Positions 1 through 9,515 of a DNA stretch of 64,000 bases are shown here, piece by piece. The stretch lies in assembly GCA_934511465.1 (NCBI GenBank), contig CAKSWG010000005.1, forward strand, positions 19,657 to 83,656, in the 5' to 3' direction. Origin of the DNA: an uncultured Faecalibacterium sp. (GTDB lineage Bacteria; Bacillota; Clostridia; Oscillospirales; Ruminococcaceae). A program made the position numbers and the translations under genes. The stretch's first letter is position 1. Every line of letters begins with the position of its first letter. The notes beneath the pieces are model-generated. The model did not search any database. It was not told where the DNA came from and was given only the letters and a program-made list of their open reading frames with translations.

Positions 1-1
1 G

Positions 2-466
2 GCGTTCACCGGCCTTGGTGCACCCAACTGGGACATGCACGCCCGCGGCTGCATCGTGGGCATCACCCGCGGCACCCGCCGGGAGCACATCATCCGTGCA
101 GCGCAGGAGTCCATTGCCTATCAGGTGGCGGACCTTGTGCACGCCATGGAAGCCGACACCGGGCTGGAGCTTTCCTCCCTCAAGGCAGACGGCGGCGCCA
201 GCCGGGACCGCTTTTTAATGCAGTTCCAAGCCGATATCATTGGCCGCCGGGTGCGCCGCCCGGCCATCCGGGAGACCACCGCCTTGGGCGCCGCGTATCT
301 GGCCGGCCTTGCGGTGGGCGTGTGGAAAAACCGCGGCGAGCTGCGCCAGCTCTGGGAGTGCGAGACTGTGTACGAGCCCGCCATGGACGCTGCCCGGCGG
401 GAAAAACTGCTGCACCAGTGGCACCGCGCCGTGCAGCGCAGCCTTGCATGGGACGAGGAAGAATAA
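2..466 (+). CDS. glpK: Glycerol kinase, C-terminal part (5' end outside window)
   Basis: This is the C-terminal ~154 residues of an FGGY-family kinase that phosphorylates glycerol to glycerol-3-phosphate in the cytoplasm. The visible part begins in the conserved 'FTGLGAPNWD' motif, followed by 'ARGCIVGITRGT', 'ADGGASRDRFLMQFQADI' and 'RETTALGAAYLAGLAVG', all of which belong to the second actin-like ATPase domain of glycerol kinases. The reading frame is open from the first bases of the window, so the start lies upstream. It ends in an acidic tail. No strong terminator follows directly; a palindromic element starts about 95 bp downstream. Glycerol is the likely substrate because the motifs match GlpK better than xylulokinase, but FGGY substrate calls from the C-terminus alone carry some risk. 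Confidence 0.88.
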   Translation, partial: AFTGLGAPNWDMHARGCIVGITRGTRREHIIRAAQESIAYQVADLVHAMEADTGLELSSLKADGGASRDRFLMQFQADIIGRRVRRPAIRETTALGAAYLAGLAVGVWKNRGELRQLWECETVYEPAMDAARREKLLHQWHRAVQRSLAWDEEE

Positions 467-560
467 TTTGCATCCGTTGCCATAGCCATCGCTTTTGTGG
501 GGAAAAGAGGGTATACTAGGGGCATGTTATAGAGAAGCGACCTCTATTTATACTAGAGGA

Positions 561-704
561 GCTGTTGCAAAATAGCTCTTTGAAAAAATCATGCACAAAA
601 CCCGGAACCTTTTCTCGGCCAAAATGGCTCAAAAGGGTTCCGGGCTTCTGATTTTACGCTATTTTTTTGTGCAGGCTGCTATCACATTTTTGTTTTGCAG
701 CAGC
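561..704. repeat. Palindromic element, copy 1 (MITE-like)
   Basis: A ~145-bp segment with imperfect inverted ends (GCTGTTGCAAAATAG at the left, the complement of GCTGCTGCAAAAC at the right) and an inner inverted repeat built on CCCGGAACC / GGTTCCGGG. It matches the segment at 10553-10703 along its length. It lies between the 3' ends of glpK (plus) and the sugar isomerase gene (minus), so it could also serve as a two-way terminator. Confidence 0.75.
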
Positions 705-720
705 CGCTTTCTTTGCATTT

Positions 721-1569
721 TCAACACTCGTCGTACTGTTTTTGCAGGTAGTTCAGGCACTCTACCGAATTCTCGGGGGTAGTGTTTTCCAGCGTGGCAA
801 AAATGTAGGGCTTTTCCTGCTTTGCAAAGCGCAGGATGGTGCGGTAGTCCTCCATGCCGCCCTGCCCGGCGCCGGTGGCAGCCAGCTGTCCGCCCGCGTC
901 CTTGCGCAGGAAATCCTTGAAGTGGATCATGGCGATATCCTTGCCCAGCAGCTCGATGGCCTCGGCGAACACTTCCTCGCGGCGGTCCACATTTTCCATG
1001 TTCAGCAGGTTGACCGGGTCGAACAGGATCTGCAAATTCGGGCTGCCGATCTCGTCCAGCACGGTGCGGGCGCGCTTGGCGTCATACACGATGTGCTTGA
1101 CCACCGGCTCAATGGCAATGGTCACGCCGTACTGCTCGGCGCAGCGCACCACCGGCTTGAAGTTCCGGATAAAAGTGGCAAGGGCGGCATCGCTGCGGCA
1201 CTCCGGGCAGAACTTGTACTCCGCATTGGGTGCGCCGGTCTCGGTGCCCACCATTCCGCAGCCCAGCAGGCTTGCAAAGCGGATGTGGGCATAGTATTTT
1301 TCCTGAATGGCGTGCAGGGCATCCGCATCCGGGTGGGCAAGGTTCAGGTAGTTGCCCAGCACGGCAATATCGATGCCGTTTTTCTCAAACAGATGCCGCA
1401 GGTACAGCGCATAGCCGGGGGTCAGGGCGCTGGGCGTGCAGGGCAGCTCCTTGATGGATTTGCTCAGGGCCACATGGGCGCAGGTGAAGCCCTTCCGGCG
1501 CACCAGCGGCAGCACCTGTTCAACGGGCAGCTTTTCCGCGTCGTGCAGACGCAGGCCGAATTGGATCAT
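721..1569 (-). CDS. Sugar phosphate isomerase/epimerase (TIM barrel)
   Basis: A 282-residue protein of the AP endonuclease 2-like TIM-barrel family, which includes xylose isomerase-like sugar isomerases and epimerases. Family-type segments are 'MIQFGLRLHD' at the start, 'VTIAIEPVVKH' (a metal-binding Glu on a central strand), 'LQILFDPVNLL' and 'MIHFKDF' (likely metal/substrate His). The start at 1569 is chosen because a clear GGAGGAT ribosome-binding site precedes it; upstream in-frame codons have no such site. It is a single gene between the palindromic element and the terminator of the ATP synthase operon. The substrate cannot be read from sequence. Proteins of this type often act on keto-sugars or inositol derivatives. 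Confidence 0.8.
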   Translation of the reverse strand: MIQFGLRLHDAEKLPVEQVLPLVRRKGFTCAHVALSKSIKELPCTPSALTPGYALYLRHLFEKNGIDIAVLGNYLNLAHPDADALHAIQEKYYAHIRFASLLGCGMVGTETGAPNAEYKFCPECRSDAALATFIRNFKPVVRCAEQYGVTIAIEPVVKHIVYDAKRARTVLDEIGSPNLQILFDPVNLLNMENVDRREEVFAEAIELLGKDIAMIHFKDFLRKDAGGQLAATGAGQGGMEDYRTILRFAKQEKPYIFATLENTTPENSVECLNYLQKQYDEC

Positions 1570-1658
1570 GGAAAATATCCTCCTTTGCCGCGCAAAGCGC
1601 GGGGTCACGTTGGCTTTATTATACACGAAAACCGCCGCCCATGGAACCGCCCAAACCA

Positions 1659-1707
1659 AAAAAGAGCACCGCTTTGCACCGTAAATGGCACAAAGGATGC
1701 TCTTTTT
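1659..1707 (-). terminator. Terminator of the ATP synthase operon
   Basis: Inverted repeat AAAGAGCA…TGCTCTTT with a GC-containing stem; read on the minus strand it is followed by a T-run. It lies 33 bp after the atpC stop and before the sugar isomerase start, so it should end the atp transcript. Confidence 0.75.
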
Positions 1708-1739
1708 GCAAATCTGGTCCTGAAAGATGCGGCTCTTTC

Positions 1740-2146
1740 TCAGCGCCGGTACTTTGCAGCGGCCTGCAGGCGCTGCATCGCGCGGTCGAGCGCGATCTTG
1801 CTCTGATAATATTCATGCATGCTCTGCTGATGCTGCAAACGCTCCTCGGCACGGATGCGGGCAGCCTCGGCACGGTTCTTGTCGATATCCTCCGGGCGCT
1901 CGGCGCTGTCCACCAGCACCATCACGTAGGCAGGCGTCACCTCGGCAATGCCGTCGCCTACCAGGATGTCCCGGCTTTCACCGTTCACCTCAAAGTGCAG
2001 GATGCCCATGTGGATGGCCACCAGCACCGGGCTGTGTCCGGCCTGTATGCCGTACACGCCATCGCTGATGGGCAGCACAAGGTCTTCGCAATCGCCCTGA
2101 TAGTACTCACCGCTGGACGCAGTGATGTTCAGCATGAACTTGTTCA

Positions 2147-2147
<1 letters not shown>
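1740..2147 (-). CDS. atpC: F1Fo ATP synthase epsilon subunit
   Basis: A 135-residue epsilon subunit, part of the F1 central stalk and an autoinhibitory subunit. The N-terminal beta-sandwich is visible ('LPISDGVYGIQAGHSPVLVAI', 'GILHFEV', 'VGDGIAEV'), followed by a charged two-helix C-terminal domain from about residue 85. Its ATG shares one base with the TGA of atpD, so translation is probably coupled. It is the last gene of the operon, which matches the usual gene order. Length is typical. The position, the 'GVYGIQAGHSP' motif and the helix-rich tail leave little doubt. Confidence 0.95.
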
Positions 2148-3574
<1,427 letters not shown>

Positions 3575-3592
3575 CTAATTTGTAAATACGTT

Positions 3593-4474
3593 TTATTCCG
3601 CCCGGTTCTGCACGGCAGCCGCACCGCCGATGATCTCGGTGATCTCCTGCGTGATAGAGCCCTGACGGGTGCGGTTGTACTCCAGCTGCAGCTCACGGAT
3701 CATATCGTTGGCGCTCTTTGTGGCGGAATCCATGGCGGTCATGCGGGCGCTCTGCTCTGCGCAGAAACTCTCGGTCATGGCACCAAAGATCATGCCGTGC
3801 ATATAAATGGGCGCGGTCTGCTCGAACACCGTCCATGCAGACGGGAACATCTCCACCTCGCCCTTCGGATCGCCCAGACCCTTGGGAGCGGGCTGAAGAT
3901 GGGCGCGGTCCAGCGGCAGAAGACGCACCATGGTGGGCTCGCTGGTCAGTGCATTCTCAATGCGGGTATAGATGAGATAGATCTCATCCAGCTTGCCGGT
4001 CTTGAAATCATCGATGGCATCCACCGTGATATCGCGGGCGCGCTGCAGCGTAGGCTCGGTAGCGCTGTAGTGGAAATCCTCCACCAGACGCGGGTCCTTG
4101 TGGTACAGGGCGCGGTAGCCGGTCTGACCGATCACATAGAACCGGTCGTTCTCATCCGCATTTTCCTTGAGGAACTTGATGATGTTCTGGTTGTAAGCGC
4201 CTGCCATGCCCTTATCTGCCGTCAGCACAATGTAGGCCCGCTTGGGGTTTGCGGTGTTGCGTTCGTGGAAGAACGGATGCACCGGCTCTTCCGGCAGGTG
4301 GGGCACCACGCGGGAAATGGTATCGCGCATACGGTTGAAGTAGGGCGACACATTCTGGTAGTTCTTACGTGCCTTGCGCAGCTTGGACGAGGAGATCAGG
4401 TACATGGCGTTCGTGATCTTCATGGTGTCCTGAATGCTCTCGATGCGCTCCTTCAGCAGCTTACTGGACGGCAT
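3593..4474 (-). CDS. atpG: F1Fo ATP synthase gamma subunit
   Basis: A 293-residue gamma subunit, the rotating central shaft of F1. The N-terminal helix has 'LKERIESIQDTMKITNAMYLISSSKLRKA' character (the classic 'I.S.….KIT.AM.mvs..Kl.ka' pattern) and the C-terminal helix reads 'AMDSATKSANDMIRELQLEYNRTRQ…ITQEITEIIGGA', both needed for the coiled-coil shaft. I place the start at 4474, where GGGAGG lies at good spacing; the in-frame codon 18 bp upstream has no such site. The start overlaps the atpA 3' end by 14 bp, as expected in a tightly packed operon. Confidence 0.95.
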   Translation of the reverse strand: MPSSKLLKERIESIQDTMKITNAMYLISSSKLRKARKNYQNVSPYFNRMRDTISRVVPHLPEEPVHPFFHERNTANPKRAYIVLTADKGMAGAYNQNIIKFLKENADENDRFYVIGQTGYRALYHKDPRLVEDFHYSATEPTLQRARDITVDAIDDFKTGKLDEIYLIYTRIENALTSEPTMVRLLPLDRAHLQPAPKGLGDPKGEVEMFPSAWTVFEQTAPIYMHGMIFGAMTESFCAEQSARMTAMDSATKSANDMIRELQLEYNRTRQGSITQEITEIIGGAAAVQNRAE

Positions 4475-6188
4475 GGCTGTCGCCTCCCGCATAAGCTTTC
4501 CAGGCGTTCAGGATGGCATCGACCATTTCAGGTTCCAGCTTGCCGGTGGCGGTGATCTTATCCATCGTACCGGACACATCCGCGCGGAACTGACGCACAA
4601 ATGCGGAAGTTTTGGTGCGCAGCTCGGCAGTGGGCAGTTCGTCCAGCACACCGTGGGAAGCCAGCACCAGCGTGACCACCTGCTCGGCGTCGGACTTGGG
4701 CTGATACAGCGGCTGCTTGAGCATTTCCGTCAATGCCTTGCCGTGGTCCAGCTGGCGGCGGGTCTCTGCATCCAGATCAGAGCTGAACTGTGCAAAGGAC
4801 TCCATATCCTTGTACTGTGCCAGCTCGATGCGCAGGTTGGCGTTGGCCTTTTTCATGGCCTTGGTCTGGGCAGCGCCGCCCACACGGGACACCGACAGAC
4901 CCACGTTGACGGCCGGGCGGTTGCCTGCATTGAACAGGGCGCTCTCAAGGAAGATCTGGCCATCGGTGATGGAAATGACGTTGGTGGGGATGTAGGCCGA
5001 AACATCGCCTGCCTGCGTCTCAACGATGGGCAGTGCGGTGATGGAGCCGCCGCCAAGCGCGTCGCTCATGCGGCAGGAGCGCTCCAACAGGCGGGAGTGC
5101 AGATAGAACACATCGCCGGGATACGCTTCACGGCCCGGAGAGCGGCGCAGCAGCAGAGAGATGGCACGGTAGGCCACTGCATGCTTGGACAGATCATCGT
5201 AAACGATCAGCACGCTCTTGCCTTTGCTCATGAAGTACTCGGCCAGTGCGGTACCGGCATAGGGTGCAATGTACTGTAGCGGAGCGGAGTCCGAAGCGGT
5301 AGCAGCCACGATGGTGGTGTAGCTCATAGCACCGTGCTTCTGCAGGTCGCCTGCCACGCGGGCGATGGAAGAAGCCTTCTGGCCGATGGCCACATAGATG
5401 CACAGCACACCGGTGTCCTTCTGGTTCAGGATGGCATCGGTAGCAATAGAGGTCTTACCGGTCTGGCGGTCGCCGATGATCAGTTCACGCTGGCCGCGGC
5501 CGATGGGGAACATGGAGTCGATGGCGAGGATGCCGGTGTGGAGCGGAGTATCCACGCTCTGACGCTCCAGAATGCCGGGGGCCCGCTTTTCGATGGGGTT
5601 GTAGCCCACAGCCTCGATAGGGCCTTTGCCGTCGATGGGCTCGCCCAGCGGGCTGATGACACGGCCCAGAAAGGCATCGCCCACCGGGATGCCGGCACGC
5701 TTGCCGCTGCGGGTCACCAGAGTGCCCACGCCCACCTTCTCGATATCGTCGAACAGCATGACACCCAGATGATCGGGTTCCACACTTTCCACCATGCCCT
5801 TTGCACCGGTGTCAAAGGTAACGATCTCGCCGTAAACGGCCTTGTCCATGCCCTTGACATCCACAACGCCGTCGGCGGCGGAAATGACCGTACCGCCCTC
5901 AGAAGCCTCGGCAGCGGGCTTGTAGTCCTCTGCGCGGGTCTGCATGGTGGCAAGATCGGGGGTGCCTGCGGTGATGGTCTCCAGCATATGCTTTGCGGAG
6001 TTGTCGATCACCTGATCGCCCACCTGCAGCACATAGCCGGAGATCAGCTCCGGCTCCACGCTGACGGTGATCACCACCTCAGCGCCGTACTGCTTTTTGA
6101 GCTGGGTTCGGATGCGCTGCAGCGCCTCCTCAGAGGGAGTGCGGGCGCAGTGCAGATATGCTTTCAAGGTCTCAGCTGCGCTTGCCAT
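4461..6188 (-). CDS. atpA: ATP synthase alpha subunit with fused delta-like N-terminal domain
   Basis: At 575 residues this is about 70 longer than a normal alpha subunit. Residues ~17-73 match the C-terminal domain of the delta subunit: 'GAEVVITVSVEPELISG' then 'GYVLQVGDQVIDNSAKH', the delta signature. From about residue 99 the alpha barrel begins ('TVISAADGVVDVKGM'), followed by the Walker A motif GDRQTGKTS at 239-247 and the normal alpha C-terminus. The operon lacks a separate delta gene between atpF and atpA. The usual alpha N-terminal helix that docks on delta's N-terminal bundle is absent, as is that bundle. The start at 6188 follows a GGGGGA site and overlaps atpF by 17 bp; the in-frame upstream codon lies within atpF. 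A sequencing error cannot easily explain an in-frame join. Confidence 0.93.
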   Translation of the reverse strand: MASAAETLKAYLHCARTPSEEALQRIRTQLKKQYGAEVVITVSVEPELISGYVLQVGDQVIDNSAKHMLETITAGTPDLATMQTRAEDYKPAAEASEGGTVISAADGVVDVKGMDKAVYGEIVTFDTGAKGMVESVEPDHLGVMLFDDIEKVGVGTLVTRSGKRAGIPVGDAFLGRVISPLGEPIDGKGPIEAVGYNPIEKRAPGILERQSVDTPLHTGILAIDSMFPIGRGQRELIIGDRQTGKTSIATDAILNQKDTGVLCIYVAIGQKASSIARVAGDLQKHGAMSYTTIVAATASDSAPLQYIAPYAGTALAEYFMSKGKSVLIVYDDLSKHAVAYRAISLLLRRSPGREAYPGDVFYLHSRLLERSCRMSDALGGGSITALPIVETQAGDVSAYIPTNVISITDGQIFLESALFNAGNRPAVNVGLSVSRVGGAAQTKAMKKANANLRIELAQYKDMESFAQFSSDLDAETRRQLDHGKALTEMLKQPLYQPKSDAEQVVTLVLASHGVLDELPTAELRTKTSAFVRQFRADVSGTMDKITATGKLEPEMVDAILNAWKAYAGGDSHAVQ

Positions 6189-6669
6189 CGCTGTCCCCCG
6201 CTTTCTGCAGCAGGTCGTCCAGCAAACGGGCATCGTCCTGCTGCGTCAGGTTGCGTTCCAGCACCTTGGCGCACACGGTACGGGTCAGGTCAGCGATCTG
6301 AGCATCGGCCTGACGCAGCTTGCTGGCACGCTCTGCCTCTGCAGCTGCCTTGCCCTCGGCCACGATGGCATCGGCCTGACGCTGTGCATCGGCCAGCAGC
6401 TGTTCTTTCTGTTTCTCAGCCAGCTGCTCACTTGCCTCGCGGCGGGCAGCAGCTTCCACATCCACATTGTGCAGCTTGTCTTCCGCTGCATTCAAGGCAG
6501 CCTGTGCCTTGTTCTTTGCTTCCTGCGCATCAGCCATGCTTGCATCCACCATCTGCTGGCGCTTTGCGATCACATCCTGAACAGGCTTGAACAGGAACTT
6601 ACGCAGCAGCGCATACATGATGAGGACGTTCACAACGGTCCACAGCAGGTTCAAATCCAATTTCAGCAT
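6172..6669 (-). CDS. atpF: F1Fo ATP synthase b subunit
   Basis: A 165-residue peripheral-stalk b subunit. A single N-terminal membrane helix ('LNLLWTVVNVLIMYALL', residues ~5-22) and the 'RKFLFKPV' hinge precede a long, alanine- and charge-rich coiled coil typical of b dimers. Its C-terminus normally contacts delta; here the partner would be the delta-like domain on alpha. It sits between atpE and atpA in the usual order, and its 3' end overlaps the atpA start. Length is normal. Confidence 0.95.
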   Translation of the reverse strand: MLKLDLNLLWTVVNVLIMYALLRKFLFKPVQDVIAKRQQMVDASMADAQEAKNKAQAALNAAEDKLHNVDVEAAARREASEQLAEKQKEQLLADAQRQADAIVAEGKAAAEAERASKLRQADAQIADLTRTVCAKVLERNLTQQDDARLLDDLLQKAGDSDGKRS

Positions 6670-6684
6670 TCGTACGCGCCTCCG

Positions 6685-6912
6685 TTACTGACCCAGGAAC
6701 AGGATGATCAGCAGTGCAACGACGAAGCCGAAAATTGCAGTACCTTCTGCCAGAGCAGCGCCCAGCAGCAGGTTCGTCTGGATCTTGCTGGAAGCTTCCG
6801 GCTGACGGCTGATAGCCTCAGCTGCCTTGCCAGTTGCAATACCAATACCAATACCACCGCCAATGCCGGTCAGCGCTGCAATGCCAGCGCCCAGAGCAAC
6901 CAATCCGCTCAT
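6685..6912 (-). CDS. atpE: F1Fo ATP synthase c subunit
   Basis: A 75-residue hairpin of two membrane helices that forms the rotor ring. The loop carries '[11 protein letters not shown]', and the ion-binding carboxylate is Glu56 in '[14 protein letters not shown]'. The glutamine of helix 1 and the Ser next to the Glu that define sodium-type c subunits are not present (Ile and Gly occupy those places), so proton coupling is the better reading. An AAGGAG-like site precedes the ATG. It lies between atpB and atpF. Confidence 0.96.
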   Translation of the reverse strand: MSGLVALGAGIAALTGIGGGIGIGIATGKAAEAISRQPEASSKIQTNLLLGAALAEGTAIFGFVVALLIILFLGQ

Positions 6913-6955
6913 AGTTAAATCTCCTTTTTAATTTGAAATAAGTAAAAGTTTTGGT

Positions 6956-7642
6956 TTATTCCTCTTCGTCGCCGATGGTCTCTTTCATAAACAGCGAAGT
7001 CAGGAACACGAACACGTAGGTCTGGATCAGACCATCGAACAGGTCAAAGTACAGGCTGAACACCGCCGGGACGAACACAGGCACCACAAGCTTGATCAGC
7101 TCCATGATAACGAATGCACCCAGCACATTGCCGAACAGTCGCATGCACAGGCTGGTGGGGCGAATGGCGATCTCGAGGATGTTCATGGGGGTCATGACCG
7201 GGGTGGGCGCGGCAAGGCTCTTGAGGAAGCCAACGCCGCCGCGTGCACGGATGCCGGCACCCTCGATCAGCACGATGCTCATCAGCGCCAGCGCTGCGGT
7301 CACATCCAAATCCTTCGTGGGGGGCTTGACACCGAACACACCGATCAGGTTCGAGAAGGCGATGTAGATGGCTACGGTCATCAGATACGGCACATAGCAC
7401 TTGTTCTTTTCGCCCAGCAGACCTACAAAGAAATTGTTGCCGGCGGTGTAGGCCATTTCCAGCACAGCCTGACGCTTGCTGATATGGTCCACCTTCAGGT
7501 TCCGGGTAAGCAGGATAGAGCCAATGACGACGATCAGCATGATCACCCAGCTGATGACCACGGATTCCGGGATCTGCAGCGGGCCGACCTTGACATACTC
7601 GACAGTCAGCTCTTCCATCAGGGCTTTGGTCAGATTGCTCAA
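6956..7642 (-). CDS. atpB: F1Fo ATP synthase a subunit
   Basis: A ~228-residue polytopic membrane protein that forms the ion half-channels next to the c ring. The essential arginine lies in 'SLCMRLFGNVLGAF'; other family motifs are 'AYTAGNNFF' and a C-terminal 'IQTYVFVFLTSLFMKE'. I place the start at a TTG (7642) because AAGGAGG stands 8-9 bases upstream. The longer in-frame reading extends through non-conserved, arginine-rich sequence, and the next ATG (7618) has no ribosome-binding site. It is the first gene of the operon; no atpI is seen ahead of it. Confidence 0.93.
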   Translation of the reverse strand: MSNLTKALMEELTVEYVKVGPLQIPESVVISWVIMLIVVIGSILLTRNLKVDHISKRQAVLEMAYTAGNNFFVGLLGEKNKCYVPYLMTVAIYIAFSNLIGVFGVKPPTKDLDVTAALALMSIVLIEGAGIRARGGVGFLKSLAAPTPVMTPMNILEIAIRPTSLCMRLFGNVLGAFVIMELIKLVVPVFVPAVFSLYFDLFDGLIQTYVFVFLTSLFMKETIGDEEE

Positions 7643-7679
7643 TTTATTTTTCCTCCTTCCTGAAGAATGAGTTTTCTTG

Positions 7680-7820
7680 GGGGCAAGGTGCCATGCCGGT
7701 GTACGGCATAGCGGCCTTCTTATCGCTCGAAGAAAGGCGCAGCTTTGTGAAAAAAGTAAGGAAGGCGTTCGGCTCTGTCCGGTCACGCCCTCCCTCCTGC
7801 ACGGATCACTTCGTCTTTTT
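7680..7820 (-). promoter_or_regulatory. 5' leader of the ATP synthase operon
   Basis: About 180 nt lie between the predicted promoter and the atpB start. The leader contains a clear hairpin (GCCATGCCG…CGGCATAGC, 7690-7712) some 45 bp before the start codon. No known riboswitch class was recognised. Confidence 0.35.
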
Positions 7821-7829
7821 TCGTTGTGT

Positions 7830-7858
7830 ATGATAGTACGATTGACGAAAATTGGCAA
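7830..7858 (-). promoter_or_regulatory. Sigma-A type promoter of the atp operon
   Basis: On the minus strand TTGCCA (7858-7853) and TATCAT (7835-7830) are separated by exactly 17 bp, pointing into the atp operon. Confidence 0.65.
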
Positions 7859-7900
7859 GTGGCTTTGTGCACATTCTACATTTTAGGTGATTCTACTGCA

Positions 7901-8125
7901 TTGATATATTAAAAAAGTTGTGCATCTTGTCCAGTAAAGTGTCCTTTGAATGTACTTTTCCCACAAATTTCTTAGCCAATTCTTAGGTTTCGATGGTTTT
8001 TTCAGGGCATTCCGGAAAATATTTCCATCAAAAATGCCCCATTGTACATGCTTTATATGCCCGATATATAAAATTCGTATAGGTGTCTTGTCCGTTATTC
8101 CGTCCAGTTCTATACATATTTATTA
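7901..8125. repeat. 226-bp imperfect direct repeat, copy R1
   Basis: AT-rich non-coding segment that aligns end to end with 9004-9229 at roughly 70-75% by eye. Shared blocks include CACAAATTTCTTAG, TTTTTCAGGGCATTCCGG and TATACATATTTA. An internal hairpin (GGGCATT…AATGCCC) is kept in both copies. It lies just upstream of the atp promoter and just after the 3' end of the DUF2798 gene. Confidence 0.75.
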
Positions 8126-8146
8126 TGGTTCCATCCCCGGGAGCTA

Positions 8147-8611
8147 TCAGTCCGTCTGCTTTTCGCCCCGGCGGAACACCAGCCGGAAGATGGCACGGGT
8201 AAGCGGGCCGCAGTACAGCAGCTGCCAGCACAGGGCCATGGGCATATTGCAGCCCCAGGTATGCACCCAGGTGCCAAAGCCGGGTTCTTTAAACAGCACC
8301 GTTGCGATCAGGCTCATCACCGGGCACATGATGCACACGATCATCAGCGAGATGGCATAGGTGATGAACTGCGGACGATCTGTGGGCCGCATGAACATAA
8401 ACGCCAATCGGGTGGCCAGTTTCTCCACCACGAAAAATTCCAGTACGCAGGCAATGGGAACCATGATCGGCATCTCGTGCAGAGCCATGACAAAGGTGGC
8501 ATTGGTGACACCGCCTGTGTTCAGCGCCACATTGTAAACGATCATGCCATAGACCATAATGGCAGCCATGACAATGGTAAAGATGATACGTTCCGGTAAA
8601 GTTTTAGGCAT
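8147..8611 (-). CDS. DUF2798-family membrane protein
   Basis: A ~154-residue protein with about four predicted membrane helices ('IIFTIVMAAIMVYGMIVYNV', 'MPIMVPIACVLEFFVV', 'FITYAISLMIVCIMCPVMSL', 'MPMALCWQLLYCG'). Arrangement and the early 'LPERIIFTIVMAAIM' segment resemble DUF2798 proteins, whose function is not known to me. The start at 8611 has GGAGA upstream; the longer in-frame reading begins in the leader. It is a lone minus-strand gene between the two 226-bp repeats, with a terminator-like hairpin in its leader. Confidence 0.75.
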   Translation of the reverse strand: MPKTLPERIIFTIVMAAIMVYGMIVYNVALNTGGVTNATFVMALHEMPIMVPIACVLEFFVVEKLATRLAFMFMRPTDRPQFITYAISLMIVCIMCPVMSLIATVLFKEPGFGTWVHTWGCNMPMALCWQLLYCGPLTRAIFRLVFRRGEKQTD

Positions 8612-8654
8612 TTTGATTGTGTCTCCGTTTCTTTTATGTGTAAATTTTTGCCGC

Positions 8655-8694
8655 AAAAAAGCCGTCCCGCGAAACTTTCATCTCGCGGGGCGGC
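8655..8694 (-). terminator. Terminator-like hairpin in the leader of the DUF2798 gene
   Basis: On the minus strand a 12-bp stem (GCCGCCCCGCGA / TCGCGGGACGGC, one G-U pair) is followed by TTTTTT, 45 bp before the start codon. It could attenuate the DUF2798 gene or end an upstream minus-strand transcript. Confidence 0.65.
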
Positions 8695-8828
8695 GGCGAC
8701 TACCATTCATTGGCGCTATTTTAGCACAAATCGATCTGACGCATAATACCCTGTGGACACTTTCTCCCGTTTTGCGCAAAATCCTCCACAAACGGCCCGG
8801 AACTTCTGGGCAGCTTTGCTGTGACTTC

Positions 8829-8985
8829 CCCGGCAGGTAATATTTCTTCCGGACGTATCCCGCTGGAAAATTCCAGTGTTTCGGTCAACGGCTCTTCCTG
8901 CTACTGGTACGTGGCCTCCGATCACAACGCGGTTGCATCCTCGCCGGACAGCCTGCGGCTGGAGGGTATGAGCTACCCCATCAAC
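8829..8985 (+). pseudogene. Fragment of the C39-like secreted protein gene
   Basis: These 157 bp match 9971-10127 of the intact downstream gene with only two differences (8884 G/A and 8940 C/T). The fragment covers the end of the peptidase-like domain ('SCYWYVASDHNAVAS' region). Sequence similarity stops abruptly on both sides. It reads through in frame and stops shortly after at a TAA near 8996, but has no start or signal peptide. Confidence 0.85.
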
Positions 8986-9003
8986 TTGATTGGTTAAACT
9001 TCT

Positions 9004-9229
9004 CTGATATATCAAAAGTGTTGTGCAGTTTGTCCAATAAACGCCCTCGGATACGTACTTTTTTCACAAATTTCTTAGCTGATTCTTAGTTTTCTCCGGC
9101 TTTTTCAGGGCATTCCGGCAAATGTTTCCAGTCAAAATGCCCTGCTGTATATGGTTCGTATGCCAGACATATCAAAATCGTATCGGCATCTCATCCGATA
9201 TCACATCCGGCCCTATACATATTTACTAT
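9004..9229. repeat. 226-bp imperfect direct repeat, copy R2
   Basis: Second copy of the repeat at 7901-8125. The hairpin arm is longer here (CAGGGCATT…AATGCCCTG). It lies about 200 bp upstream of the promoter of the C39-like gene and directly after the gene fragment. Confidence 0.75.
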
Positions 9230-9435
9230 AAGTTCATACTGCACTGCAAGGCTGGGTCTATGCTGAGGTCCTGCCGCACGTGGAATATACAACGCTGTGA
9301 AAAAACACTTTGTGACGCAATAAAACCAGACGGGATTTTTTGTGGGAATTGTAGAATATCACGCTGAAAACTGTGCAGAGTTGCCAACAAAATTCGCCAA
9401 AACGTGTTGATATTGAGAAAAACGCTTTCATTTCG

Positions 9436-9464
9436 TTTACAAAACGGTTACAAGCTGGTATACT
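9436..9464 (+). promoter_or_regulatory. Promoter of the C39-like gene
   Basis: TTTACA (9436-9441) and TATACT (9459-9464) with a 17-bp spacer, about 50 bp ahead of the GTG start. Confidence 0.6.
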
Positions 9465-9515
9465 TTATAACAGTGAATGCCAAGAAGCTTTGGAGACCGA
9501 AAGGAGTACCTGCCC

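Noticed and set aside
591..782. Similar short frames starting MHKTRNLF in both palindromic elements (591 and 10586)
   Set aside because: The likeness only reflects the shared DNA repeat. The two frames diverge through frameshifts after ~16 residues and lack a conserved ribosome-binding site.
4461..6188. The alpha extension as a mis-called start within atpF
   Set aside because: Only the first ~5 codons overlap atpF. The start chosen has its own GGGGGA site, and the extension has a recognisable delta domain in the same frame as alpha.
6685..6912. Sodium-type ATP synthase c subunit
   Set aside because: The helix-1 Gln and the Ser next to the carboxylate that define sodium binding are absent (Ile and Gly instead), so proton coupling is favoured.
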